In this document: one piece after another, positions 9,412 through 18,703 of the stretch | How positions within the stretch are numbered: position 1 is the stretch's first letter | Layout of the letters: every line of letters begins with the position of its first letter | Assembly: GCA_965246905.1 (NCBI GenBank) | Contig: CBDFFZ010000031.1 | Span: 1-64,000, forward strand | DNA length: 64,000 nucleotides | DNA from: UBA1952 sp965246905 | GTDB taxonomy: Bacteria; Bacteroidota; Bacteroidia; Chitinophagales; Chitinophagaceae | Direction: 5' to 3' | Notes under the pieces: model-generated | What the model was told of the DNA's origin: nothing | The model's database searches: none | Seen by the model: the letters and a program-made list of their open reading frames with translations, nothing else | Made by a program: the position numbers and the translations under genes

Positions 9412-9538
9412 GCATTCAGAACTTTGTAGATTTAATTTCCCAATAACCCGTTAGAATTCAATAATTCCGGGCGCATTGCACTTTAGCTTTAATGGCCGTT
9501 CCTTTGTATTGTTTCTCGCAGAGCTTTCCTTTCTTAAA

Positions 9539-10405
9539 ATGTTGCACTATTCAATGTCTCTTTCGCGTTTGCGTTCCTGTGGGGTGCTATTTATATTCTC
9601 CTTTCTGCTGCTATCATGTGGTCCTGAAGCCACTACTATAGTATCAAAGCTGGGTAATTACGATCTTGCCCATCCTGCTAAGGTGATGAAGCTACCACCA
9701 CTTCTCGATGAGATTTCCGGTATTACCTACTATGCAAAAGATTCCAGCCTCTTTGCCGTTCAGGATGAGGAAGGATTTATCTACAAAATATCTCTTGTTC
9801 GTCCGGACTCTTTGCTCCGGTACAAGTTTGCCGGCCACGGCGATTTTGAGGATGTAGCGCTTGTGGATTCCACCCTTTACGTGCTTCGTAGCAATGGCAC
9901 CATATACGCAACCACCATAGGTACAGCCGTAAACAGCATTAAGTATCCATTGCCGGCTGGCGGGGATGAATTTGAAGGATTATTTTTAGATGATTCTCTG
10001 CACCAACTCAGATTGCTCTGCAAGGATTGCAAGGAAGATGGCAAAAAGCACGTAAGCACCTGGCTGTTCAACCAGCAAAGCAACCAGTTTTCAAATGACT
10101 CCATGCGTGTAAATGCAGGCGAAATTGCCCAAATGCTGGGTGAAAAAAAGATTAAGTTCAAGCCTTCAGCCATAAGCTTCAATCCGCGTAATCATAAAAT
10201 TTATGTCCTTTCTTCTGTAAACAGCGCTATTGCTGTTGTAAACCGTGATGGCAGCATTGAACAATGTTGCGCTCTTGACCCGAAAATTTTTAAACAGCCG
10301 GAAGGGCTGGCATTCGCTCCTGATGGTACTATGTTTATTAGCAATGAATCAGCGGATGTCGGTGTAGCAAATATTCTTATCATCCCTTATCACACAACCA
10401 GATAA
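9539..10405 (+). CDS. SdiA-regulated-like lipoprotein
   Basis: A 288-aa lipoprotein; ATG 9539 or ATG 9554 are both possible starts, the second giving the tidier signal MSLSRLRSCGVLFIFSFLLLSC with the lipobox Cys at its end. The mature protein is a predicted beta-propeller with LDEISGITYYAKDSSLFAVQDE, GHGDFEDVALVDSTLYVLRS and QPEGLAFAPDGTMFISNES, features of the SdiA-regulated (YjiK) family. It is 3 bases from the phosphoesterase-barrel gene and is surely co-transcribed with it, which suggests a shared envelope role. Confidence 0.82.
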   Translation: MLHYSMSLSRLRSCGVLFIFSFLLLSCGPEATTIVSKLGNYDLAHPAKVMKLPPLLDEISGITYYAKDSSLFAVQDEEGFIYKISLVRPDSLLRYKFAGHGDFEDVALVDSTLYVLRSNGTIYATTIGTAVNSIKYPLPAGGDEFEGLFLDDSLHQLRLLCKDCKEDGKKHVSTWLFNQQSNQFSNDSMRVNAGEIAQMLGEKKIKFKPSAISFNPRNHKIYVLSSVNSAIAVVNRDGSIEQCCALDPKIFKQPEGLAFAPDGTMFISNESADVGVANILIIPYHTTR

Positions 10406-10408
10406 TTA

Positions 10409-13400
10409 ATGAGATTAACATTGACAGGGATTTTATTGCTGTTTCCATTGTTCGTATTTGCTCAGGGCGGTGATTCGCTTGTGTCCCGGATTGTGCTGAT
10501 TGGTGATGCCGGTGCGCTTACGCCGGATAAGCATCATACAGTCGTGGAAGCTGTAGAACGGACCATACCGCTGGACAAGAAGACAACGGTTATTTTTTTG
10601 GGAGATAACCTTTATCGCCACGGCCTGCCCGATGATCAGTACCAGGCTTATGAGCAGGCTAAAGCTGTGCTGGATAGCCAGGCAAATATTGCTGACCATT
10701 CCAAAGGGATGGTTTATTTTATTCCAGGCAATCATGACTGGATGAATGGTGGGTCCGGTGGCTATCAGGCTATCCTGCGGGAGCAGCGCTACCTCGATGG
10801 GCTTGGCAAGAAAAATCTTAAATTTTATCCTGAGGATGGGTGTCCGGGCCCGGTTCAGGTTTCCGTTACTGATAATGTGGTATTGATCATGATGGACAGC
10901 CAATGGTGGATCCATCAGAATGATAAGCCTGGTTTTGAGAGCGAATGCCCTTTTAAAACAAAGGAAGAAGTGGTGGATGAGATCAAGGACATCGTTGCTA
11001 AAAACCAGCGCAAGCTTATCATCTTCGCCTGTCATCATCCATTCAAAACAAATGGATCGCACGGCGGATATTATACCATCAAGCAGCACATTTTTCCATT
11101 TACCGATATAATTCCTAAACTGTACATCCCTTTGCCCGGTCTGGGTACTATTTATCCAATCAGCCGCAGTGTATTTGGAAGTCCGCAGGATGTAAAGCAC
11201 CCCAACTACAGCAATATGATTACGATGGTGGATGAAGTGCTGAAAACACATCCGAACGTTATTCACATTGCCGGCCATGAGCATGCGCTTGAATGGATCG
11301 CAGATAGCAACAATAATTACATCGTTACAGGCTCCGGATGCCGCACGGCACGCGTATCTAAAAGTAGAAATTCTAAATTCGAAGCATCGCAGCTTGGGTT
11401 TGCAACGCTGGATATCTTTCAAAGTAAAAAAGTTACCTGCACTTTCTACGGCGCTTACCCGGATTCGGTTGTAAAGCTGTACTCCGATCAGGTGCTAGAC
11501 TTTAGCAAGCTGCCAAAGCAGGAAGAACCGGATACCGTTTTAAAAAGTTATTATGGTGATAAGGTGCAGATAGCTGCAAGCAACAAGTATAAAAATCCGG
11601 GCTGGTTCCGCAAATTTATGCTTGGTGAGAACTACAGGAAGGAATGGAGCCAACCTGTTACATTGCCAGTAATGCACATCAGTTATACCAATGGCGGCTA
11701 CAAAATAACAGGTTCTGGCGGTGGCTTCCAGACCAAAAGCCTGCATCTTGTCGATACAGCAGGCAATCAATACAATCTCCGCACGATAGATAAAGACCCG
11801 AAAAAAGTGCTTCCCGCCGGTATGCGGTCAACATTTGCCAAAGATGTTGTGCAGGATGTCATATCCGGCGCGCATCCTTACGCGCCCCTTGCCGTTTCGC
11901 CAATGGCGGATGCTGCCGGTATTCTGAATGCAAAACCTGTCTTTTATTTCGTGCCCAATGATCCTGCGCTGGGGTTTTACCAGGCGCAATTTGCTAATAA
12001 GATCGTATTGCTCGAATCAGGTAAAAAGGTGGAGAATGATGTAAAAACAAGGAATACAACCAAGGTGATCAATAAGCTTACCGGCGAGAACGATCATTTT
12101 GTGGATCAGAGTAAAGTGCTGCAGGCAAGGCTCCTTGATATGACTATTGGCGACTGGGATCGCCACTTCGACCAATGGCGCTGGGCTGTTGACGATACAG
12201 GGCGTGGCAAGCTGTATTATCCAATTCCCCGTGATCGGGATCAGGCGTTTTTTCGCCCGCAGGGAGCAATCATGTTTATTGCCACTAAGCGTTTTTTACC
12301 ATGGATGAAAGGATTTGGCGAGCACTACAATAATAAGTTTTTATGGCTTGCGCATTCACCCAGAAACTTCGACCGTATCTTTATGAATGAGCTGGACGCA
12401 GACGCATGGCGTACAGGCATTGCCCGCTTCCAGCAGGCAGAAACAGATAATGTAATTGACAGCGCGGTGAATAAGATGCCGCCTGAAATTACGGCCATCG
12501 ATGGAGCACAGATTACGAGATCGCTGAAGAACAGGCGCGATGAGCTTACTGGTAAAGGCATGGATTATTACCGCTTCCTGAGCCGGGAAGTAAATGTGTT
12601 GGGCAGCAATAAAGATGAATATTTTACCGTAAAAAGTAATGATAGCGGCATTTTAGTGCAGGTACGCGCAAATGAAAAAGATACTTCACTGCTCATGTAC
12701 ACCCGCCTGTTTGACCCAAAAGTTACCAGGGAAATAAGGCTTTACGGTTTTAACGGGAATGATAATTTTGATATTGATCCATCAGTGCATACGCGCATGC
12801 GCATTCGGATGATTGGCGGCCGCGGAAACGATACTTTTAATGTGGCGGGACGCGCACGCAGCAGCATTTATGATCTGAGCACCGAGTTAAACCCGATACT
12901 TTCTTCGCGCCATACAGACATCTATAAATCCGCTAAGCCCGCTATCAATGATTACCAGGTAAATGGCTACGAGTATAATTACGTTCGCTTTCCACGCATC
13001 AGTCTTGGGTACAATCCTGAAGACGGGCCATTAATAGGCATAGGGATTCTTCAACGCAAATACGGGTTCCGCAAAACTCCTTACCGGCTACAGCATCTCC
13101 TCAGCACCTTGTATGCGCCCTCTTACTCTGCCTTTCAGGCGAAGTATCGTGGCGGATATATGCAATTTTTTCGCAACTACGATCTGTTATTGAATGCCGA
13201 TCTGCAAATGCCGGCATTGCGCAACTTTTTTGGATATGGTAATAATACTGAGTTTGGGCCAGGCAAAGACAATAAATTTTATCGTGCGCGCTATAAATTC
13301 GCTGCTGCTGATGTGCTGCTGCAAAAACGCCTTTTCGGCGTTGGCGTACTACGCCTTGCCGCAGGCCCTACTGTATTTCATTATTGGAACGAACAGCGCC

Positions 13401-14050
13401 GTAATACGGATCTTGTGCTTGAATACCCCCAGAATATTGGTCTTGACTCTAACGCTGTATATGCAACGAAAACATACATTGGCGGTAAAATTGTGGCCGA
13501 TATAAATAATGTGAATAATGAACTATTCCCTACGCGGGGAATTTCCTGGCGTACTGTTTTCACGGCATTGACTCCGCTTACGTCCTCAGCAAAATCTTTT
13601 ACCGATATTCATACAGATATGAATATCTATGCAAGCCTCAGCGATCCTGCACGGCTTATCGCAGTGCTGCGCCTCGGAGGTGGGCATATCTTCAGCGATA
13701 ATTTTGAATATTTTCAGTCCGAAAGCGTTGGTGCTGATAATTTTCTACGGGGCTTCCGTAAAAACCGTTTTAGCGGCCGTTCTATGGCTTATGGCTCTTT
13801 TGAGCTTCGAGGAAAAATTGCAGATGTATCTTCATACATATTACCGGGTACTTTTGGCGTTGTAGGCTTCGATGATGTGGCGCGTGTATGGACGGACGAC
13901 GAGCTTTCCAAAAAGTGGCACAACTCCTACGGAGGAGGGCTTTATTATATTCCTTATAACCTGTTTATCATCTCGGCAACCGTTGCCAGAAGCAGTGAGC
14001 AGCTGTTATTTAATGCTACAGTAGGCACCAAACTGGGCCTAACATTTTAA
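10409..14050 (+). CDS. phosphoesterase fused to outer-membrane surface-antigen barrel
   Basis: A 1213-aa exported protein with several domains in order. Signal peptide residues 1-19. Calcineurin-like metallophosphoesterase about 25-330: LIGDAG, FLGDNLYRHG, IPGNHDW, ACHHPF and AGHEH supply the metal ligands. A middle region about 500-700 contains LDMTIGDWDRHFDQW followed by YYPIPRDRDQAF, which resembles kinase-like active-site segments (CotH/HipA style). The C-terminal third is a BamA/surface-antigen-type barrel ending in GTKLGLTF. The phosphoesterase would lie in the periplasm or on the surface, anchored by the barrel. Substrate unknown. Phosphoesterase-barrel architectures occur in Bacteroidota; the kinase-like reading of the middle part is my inference. 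Confidence 0.8.
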   Translation: MRLTLTGILLLFPLFVFAQGGDSLVSRIVLIGDAGALTPDKHHTVVEAVERTIPLDKKTTVIFLGDNLYRHGLPDDQYQAYEQAKAVLDSQANIADHSKGMVYFIPGNHDWMNGGSGGYQAILREQRYLDGLGKKNLKFYPEDGCPGPVQVSVTDNVVLIMMDSQWWIHQNDKPGFESECPFKTKEEVVDEIKDIVAKNQRKLIIFACHHPFKTNGSHGGYYTIKQHIFPFTDIIPKLYIPLPGLGTIYPISRSVFGSPQDVKHPNYSNMITMVDEVLKTHPNVIHIAGHEHALEWIADSNNNYIVTGSGCRTARVSKSRNSKFEASQLGFATLDIFQSKKVTCTFYGAYPDSVVKLYSDQVLDFSKLPKQEEPDTVLKSYYGDKVQIAASNKYKNPGWFRKFMLGENYRKEWSQPVTLPVMHISYTNGGYKITGSGGGFQTKSLHLVDTAGNQYNLRTIDKDPKKVLPAGMRSTFAKDVVQDVISGAHPYAPLAVSPMADAAGILNAKPVFYFVPNDPALGFYQAQFANKIVLLESGKKVENDVKTRNTTKVINKLTGENDHFVDQSKVLQARLLDMTIGDWDRHFDQWRWAVDDTGRGKLYYPIPRDRDQAFFRPQGAIMFIATKRFLPWMKGFGEHYNNKFLWLAHSPRNFDRIFMNELDADAWRTGIARFQQAETDNVIDSAVNKMPPEITAIDGAQITRSLKNRRDELTGKGMDYYRFLSREVNVLGSNKDEYFTVKSNDSGILVQVRANEKDTSLLMYTRLFDPKVTREIRLYGFNGNDNFDIDPSVHTRMRIRMIGGRGNDTFNVAGRARSSIYDLSTELNPILSSRHTDIYKSAKPAINDYQVNGYEYNYVRFPRISLGYNPEDGPLIGIGILQRKYGFRKTPYRLQHLLSTLYAPSYSAFQAKYRGGYMQFFRNYDLLLNADLQMPALRNFFGYGNNTEFGPGKDNKFYRARYKFAAADVLLQKRLFGVGVLRLAAGPTVFHYWNEQRRNTDLVLEYPQNIGLDSNAVYATKTYIGGKIVADINNVNNELFPTRGISWRTVFTALTPLTSSAKSFTDIHTDMNIYASLSDPARLIAVLRLGGGHIFSDNFEYFQSESVGADNFLRGFRKNRFSGRSMAYGSFELRGKIADVSSYILPGTFGVVGFDDVARVWTDDELSKKWHNSYGGGLYYIPYNLFIISATVARSSEQLLFNATVGTKLGLTF

Positions 14051-14074
14051 TAAAATAATTGAAGTATAGACATC

Positions 14075-15331
14075 ATGAATCATCCAGAACTCGTACCGGA
14101 AGCTGAGGCTTTCGTTACCTACTATTTTGCGCAGCATGCTTTTCCTGAGCTATACTTTCATAATCTGGAGCACACGCAGATGGTCGTTCGCCGATCTGCA
14201 GAGATTGCGGAGCATGAAGGCGTTACGGAGACCGATAAAACGGTAACGCGTATTGCGGCCTGGTTTCATGATACCGGCCATCTTACAGGTGGCATTGAAA
14301 ATCATGAAGCACGCAGTGTAGAGATAATGGAAAGCTTTATGGAGGAGCACAAAGTGGCCGACAAGGAATTTATAGATTGCGTGCGCAGTTGTATTATGGT
14401 AACGAAATTACCGCACGCACCAGACAATCTTGCTGAAAAAATTATGTGCGATGCTGATGTTTATCACTTTGGCACTTCCGATTTCCGGAATACTAATAAA
14501 GCAGTAAAAAAAGAGCTGATTGCACGCGGCTATGGAGAGGTAACTAATGATTGGTTGCAAAAATCTTTCAAGATGCTTGCCGGGCAGCACTATTTTACAA
14601 ATTATTGCTTAGAGACGCTTTCTACCGGTAAACAGGAAAATTTAGAATGGCTCACAGATAAGCTCGAGAAAAAAGGTAAACTACCTGACCCAGCGCTGAT
14701 GCACCAAATGGTAGAGGAGCAGAAAGCGGCGAAGATGCTCGAAAAACAGAATAAAGGGCTTGTAGCGAGGGGAGTACAAACGGTGTTACGCCTCGCATCA
14801 TCCAATCATATGGATCTTAGCAAAATGGCGGACAGTAAAGCGAATATCCTGATATCCGTAAATGCCATTATTATATCCGTTATTCTATCTGTGCTCATCA
14901 ACCGGCTGGATATCGATACTTACCTTACGATCCCTACGATCATTTTTCTAACATCGTCTGTAGTAACAACCATACTGGCTATTCTTGCCACGAGGCCAAA
15001 GCTTACTGAAGGAACTTTTACAAAAGAAGATATCATGCAGCGTAAAACCAACCTGCTTTTCTTTGGTAATTTTTATAAGTCCACACTACCGGAGTATGAA
15101 TGGGCTATGAGCAAGCTGCTGGAAGATAAGGAATACATTCATGGTACACAGATAATGGACATCTACTTTCTGGGAAAGGTGTTGGGTCGTAAATACAAGA
15201 TGATCCGCCTTGCTTACACCATTTTTATGATTGGGATAATCGTCTCTGCGATTGCCTTTACCGTCGCCGTGCTGCTCAATGTACCCAAAGGTAATATTAC
15301 TGTAATTGATAGTTCAAGGTCTCCCTTTTGA
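14075..15331 (+). CDS. HD domain fused to Pycsar-type membrane effector (DUF5706)
   Basis: A 418-aa protein. The N-terminal HD phosphohydrolase domain (about 15-200) shows NLEHTQMVV, AAWFHDTGH and CDADVYHFG, giving the H..HD..D metal set. After a linker (about 205-245) comes the Pycsar effector/DUF5706 module: LSKMADSKANILISVNAIIISVILS, a second membrane segment, LATRPKL, FFGNFYKS and MDIYFLGKVLGRKYKM, then a last transmembrane helix. DUF5706 is the membrane effector of Pycsar (PycTM) anti-phage systems. Its TGA overlaps the TTG start of the next gene, a cyclase, by 4 bases. The HD part could degrade a cyclic or linear nucleotide, acting as an off-switch. Confidence 0.87.
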   Translation: MNHPELVPEAEAFVTYYFAQHAFPELYFHNLEHTQMVVRRSAEIAEHEGVTETDKTVTRIAAWFHDTGHLTGGIENHEARSVEIMESFMEEHKVADKEFIDCVRSCIMVTKLPHAPDNLAEKIMCDADVYHFGTSDFRNTNKAVKKELIARGYGEVTNDWLQKSFKMLAGQHYFTNYCLETLSTGKQENLEWLTDKLEKKGKLPDPALMHQMVEEQKAAKMLEKQNKGLVARGVQTVLRLASSNHMDLSKMADSKANILISVNAIIISVILSVLINRLDIDTYLTIPTIIFLTSSVVTTILAILATRPKLTEGTFTKEDIMQRKTNLLFFGNFYKSTLPEYEWAMSKLLEDKEYIHGTQIMDIYFLGKVLGRKYKMIRLAYTIFMIGIIVSAIAFTVAVLLNVPKGNITVIDSSRSPF

Positions 15332-16452
15332 ACCAGCCCGCCTTCTTCCTGAAAATCACGCATAAGCTAAAGCAGACCTTTACGGTTATCCGGCGGTACA
15401 GATGGCGTTGGGTGCTCATTATCGCTTTTAGCTGGATGATGATAGACCTGCTACTATGGCGGATACGGGCTATACTGCCCCAATCCGGTAATTTTGAGGA
15501 TGCGGCTGACAGACAGCGGCTTACCTATGCTCTTCTAAGAATGGCCATTGTATTTGTAACAAGTGCCGGAATGGGATATCTGCTGGTATTTAAGTTCCGC
15601 CTTATGTTTCGGGAAAAGCCATTATGGGCCAATTTTCTACTCAAAACCCTGCTGTTGATGGCCGGAAGCTTTATCATGAACTTTTTCAACATCATTGGCT
15701 ACTTCTACTTCATTAAAGGACGGGCAATGTGGGTATCCATAGTTCATTATATCCGCCTGCCTGCAGAAAAAGTCTGGTTGGTTCACGGTCTACCGCTTTG
15801 GCTGCTTATTTTCTTAACTACACAGTTGCTCATTGAGATGAGCGAAAAATATTCGCCGGGTATTTTTGCTGATATTCTTTCTGGTAAATATATCCACCCG
15901 CAGAATGAACGGCGAATTGTCGTGTTTCTTGACTTGAAAGATTCCACACCAATTGCAGAAAAGCTTGGACATAAAAATTATTTTCTCTTTATCCGCGATT
16001 TCATTCAATTTACTTCAATGGCATTATTGGAGCATGATGCGCGTATTTACCAATATGTGGGGGATGAGATTGTGCTATCGTGGAGCGCAAATCCCAAAAA
16101 TTCGGAGAAGTGCATCCGCGCCCTGATCGATGCCCGCAAAATGCTACAGAAACGCAGTGAAGACTTCCGCCGGAGGTTTGATGTAACGCCGGAATTTCGT
16201 GTGGGCATACATGTAGGTGAGGTAACCGTAGGCGAGATAGGCATTATGAAAAAAGATCTTGCTATGAGTGGCGATACCATGAACACCGCGGCCCGCATAC
16301 GCACTGCCACGAGGGAGCTCAACCAAAAATGGCTTGCCTCAAAAGATTTTATAGAAACGACGCGCCTTGAGGAATGGCAGACAGAATTTATGGGCAGCGT
16401 GGAGCTTAAAGGAAAGGCAGAGGGTATTGAGCTGTACGGCTTGAAGATCTAA
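15328..16452 (+). CDS. membrane-bound class III nucleotide cyclase, possible Pycsar cyclase
   Basis: A 374-aa protein starting at TTG 15328, coupled to the effector gene. Three or four hydrophobic helices fill residues about 25-170. The class III cyclase domain follows (about 190-372): FLDLKDST and YVGDEIVLSW supply the two metal aspartates, and NTAAR supplies the transition-state Asn and Arg. The position normally Lys in adenylyl cyclases (three before the G of GDE) is Gln, and the paired Asp position before SGDTMN appears to be Ala, so base choice may be unusual. Known PycC enzymes make cCMP or cUMP; this one could be a membrane version. An ordinary cAMP role cannot be excluded. Confidence 0.85.
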   Translation: MNQPAFFLKITHKLKQTFTVIRRYRWRWVLIIAFSWMMIDLLLWRIRAILPQSGNFEDAADRQRLTYALLRMAIVFVTSAGMGYLLVFKFRLMFREKPLWANFLLKTLLLMAGSFIMNFFNIIGYFYFIKGRAMWVSIVHYIRLPAEKVWLVHGLPLWLLIFLTTQLLIEMSEKYSPGIFADILSGKYIHPQNERRIVVFLDLKDSTPIAEKLGHKNYFLFIRDFIQFTSMALLEHDARIYQYVGDEIVLSWSANPKNSEKCIRALIDARKMLQKRSEDFRRRFDVTPEFRVGIHVGEVTVGEIGIMKKDLAMSGDTMNTAARIRTATRELNQKWLASKDFIETTRLEEWQTEFMGSVELKGKAEGIELYGLKI

Positions 16453-16466
16453 AGCGCTACGCAAAT

Positions 16467-17339
16467 TTAGTTTTCGAGCACCCGGATTTCTACGCGCCGG
16501 TTCTTATCGGCATCTTCTTCCGTATGCTCTTCAACAAGCGGGCGCGCGCCGCCGAAGCCGGCAAATTTGAGCCGGTCTTCATCAATGCCTTTTTTCAAGA
16601 GGAACACATACACCTCACGGGCACGGTTGAGGGATAAAAACAGGTCGTGCGTGTCAATATCCAAGGCATCGCCGGCATCTTTGGCTACACAGCATACATG
16701 GCCTTCTATGCTGATCTTAATTTTTGGGGAGTTTTCCAGTACTATTTTAAGCCGGTCGAGCACAGCGCGCGATTCGGGGCGGATAATGTGCCTGCCGGGA
16801 TAGAAATACAAATTTTCTAAGCGGATGGTTTCGTTGGGCTTTACAAGGGCAATATCTTCCAGTTTACGCACTATAGGTTTTGGTTTGGGCGGTGTTGGTT
16901 GCGGAACCACTGCCGTCTTTTCGGCAACCGGCAGCCATGCGGCATTTTTTGGATTGATTACAATATCTACACGGCGGTCGCGGGGGAAGCCTTCATTGCC
17001 CTGCATTCCCTGCCGCTCAATTTCTCCTTTGCCTATACAAATGGTAATATCTTTTTCTTCAAAGCCATAGCTAAGCAGGAAGCGCTTCACAGCGGTTGCG
17101 CGTGCTTTAGATAGCGCATCATTGGCCTTGCCGGAGCCTACATAGTCGGCATAGCCAACAATTTGCAGACGCTGGCCGCTGTGCAGTACATCTTTATAAA
17201 TAGCGGCATCAAGGCCGTCTTGTATCTTTTCAGAGAGTATGGATTTGCCTGTTGCAAAAAACACAGGTATCGTATCCCGCTGTGCATTTGCCGTAAGGCA
17301 GCAAAAAGAAATCATGAAAAATAGCAAGGTTTGTTTCAT
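16467..17339 (-). CDS. protein with two tandem OmpA-like domains
   Basis: A 290-aa exported protein with signal peptide residues 1-19. The first OmpA-like domain (about 22-130: FFATGKSIL, VGYADYVGSGKAND, FPRDRRVDI) is followed by a Pro-rich linker PQPTPPKPKP and a second OmpA-like domain (about 170-288: LYFYPGRHIIRPES, IEGHVCCV, SLNRAREV, DADKNRRVEIRV). There is no beta-barrel. OmpA-like domains bind peptidoglycan; two in one soluble protein suggest cross-linking or cell-wall anchoring of a partner. The gene is convergent with the cyclase gene. Confidence 0.85.
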   Translation of the reverse strand: MKQTLLFFMISFCCLTANAQRDTIPVFFATGKSILSEKIQDGLDAAIYKDVLHSGQRLQIVGYADYVGSGKANDALSKARATAVKRFLLSYGFEEKDITICIGKGEIERQGMQGNEGFPRDRRVDIVINPKNAAWLPVAEKTAVVPQPTPPKPKPIVRKLEDIALVKPNETIRLENLYFYPGRHIIRPESRAVLDRLKIVLENSPKIKISIEGHVCCVAKDAGDALDIDTHDLFLSLNRAREVYVFLLKKGIDEDRLKFAGFGGARPLVEEHTEEDADKNRRVEIRVLEN

Positions 17340-17398
17340 GGTGGGTATTTGTAAGACAAGATATAAATTTCTGTTGCTACTGTACCGTGAATTAAAAA

Positions 17399-17428
17399 AT
17401 CCCGGTACAAAAGCACCGGGATCAAAAA
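17399..17428 (-). terminator. Rho-independent terminator of phaC
   Basis: ATCCCGGT (17399-17406) pairs with ACCGGGAT (17415-17422) across an 8-base loop. A run of A precedes it on the plus strand, which gives a T run for minus-strand transcripts leaving phaC; the plus side has AAAAAATTTTATTT, so it may work in both directions. Confidence 0.8.
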
Positions 17429-17476
17429 ATTTTATTTGTAAAGCTGATTCTTTCTCAGTAGCAGGATATCAACTAA

Positions 17477-18535
17477 TCAGCAGCGCTCGATAACCCATTT
17501 GGCTACGGCAGGCGCCAGTTCTTTCTGTGAGCGGCCACCTACGAATACGCCGATATGGCCTCCCGGAAAAGGATATTCTTTCTTGTCTTTAGAGCCAATC
17601 TTGGCCATCACCGCCTGAGAGCTTTCATTCGGGATAATCTTATCATCTGTAGCATATACATTGAGGTAAGGCACGGTCATATTCTTCAGGTCTATCGTAC
17701 GGCCGCCAAGCGTCATTTCGCCCTTAATCAGCTTATTGTCGCGGAAAAGATCCTTAATGTATTTACGGTACATTTCGCCGGCAATGGCAGGCAGATCCTG
17801 CTTCCAGTGCTCCATGCGCAGGAAGTTCAGCATCTTGTCCTTATCTTCCAGTGAATCCATTACCCCAAAATATTTGCTGATGTTCATGCTTGGGTTCAGC
17901 ATACCGAATGCGCCGTCGATCATTTCGCCGGGGATCACGCCAAGGTTGTCCACCATCGCATCTACATCGATGTCTTTAGTCCATTTGAAGAGCATACACT
18001 TATCGGTATCGAAATCGAATGGCGCCACATAGGTGGTAAGGCTGGCAAGCTTTTGCGGATACAGGGAAGCGTAGATCATAGAATAAGTACCGGCCTGGCA
18101 GATACCCATTTTATGAATCTTCTTTACACCTGCTGCCTTACGCACAAAATCGACGGCGTCATTCATATAGCCGTCAATATAATCTTCCATGGTAAGGAAG
18201 CGATCTGACTTGGTAGGGTAGCCCCAGTCCATAATATAAATATCCAGGCCTTCGCGAAGCAATTTGCCCATCAGGCTGCGGTCTTCCTGAAGATCAAGTA
18301 CATCGTGGCGGTTGAGCATGGCAAAAGATACCAATACCGGCGTTTTGCATTTAGGTGCTTTACCATCGGGGCGGTTGTAATGGTAAACCTTAACCTTATC
18401 ACGCTGCCATACAAGCTCTTTGGGCGTAGTGGCTACTTCAACATTGCCAATTTGTTGCAGTGTTTCATAGCCTTTGGCTAATTTCTGGGTTGTCGATGAA
18501 AGCTCCTCGAGCAGATCTGATGTATTGAAATTCAT
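17477..18535 (-). CDS. phaC: class III poly(3-hydroxyalkanoate) synthase subunit PhaC
   Basis: A 352-aa alpha/beta-hydrolase that polymerises hydroxyacyl-CoA. The nucleophile motif is GICQAG with Cys at residue 146, the class III form of the lipase box; the Asp of YATDDKI near 300 and the His of GGHIGV near 325 complete the triad. DWGYPTKSDRFLTMEDYI is a typical PhaC segment. Length fits class III PhaC (about 355 aa). Class III enzymes normally work with a PhaE subunit, and no phaE, phaA or phaB gene lies nearby, so partners must be elsewhere or absent. Confidence 0.87.
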   Translation of the reverse strand: MNFNTSDLLEELSSTTQKLAKGYETLQQIGNVEVATTPKELVWQRDKVKVYHYNRPDGKAPKCKTPVLVSFAMLNRHDVLDLQEDRSLMGKLLREGLDIYIMDWGYPTKSDRFLTMEDYIDGYMNDAVDFVRKAAGVKKIHKMGICQAGTYSMIYASLYPQKLASLTTYVAPFDFDTDKCMLFKWTKDIDVDAMVDNLGVIPGEMIDGAFGMLNPSMNISKYFGVMDSLEDKDKMLNFLRMEHWKQDLPAIAGEMYRKYIKDLFRDNKLIKGEMTLGGRTIDLKNMTVPYLNVYATDDKIIPNESSQAVMAKIGSKDKKEYPFPGGHIGVFVGGRSQKELAPAVAKWVIERC

Positions 18536-18703
18536 AAGAAAAATGGTTCTTTTTTACGGGCGCAAAGGTAGCGAATCTATTGCTGATTTTTGAATTATGA
18601 TTTTGTATTTGAATAGCTCAAGACGAGGTGCTGTAACGCTTCAAGTTATCAACTAATGGCCTTAATTTCGCTGCCTCAAATTTTCAAAAAAAGAGCATAA
18701 TTT

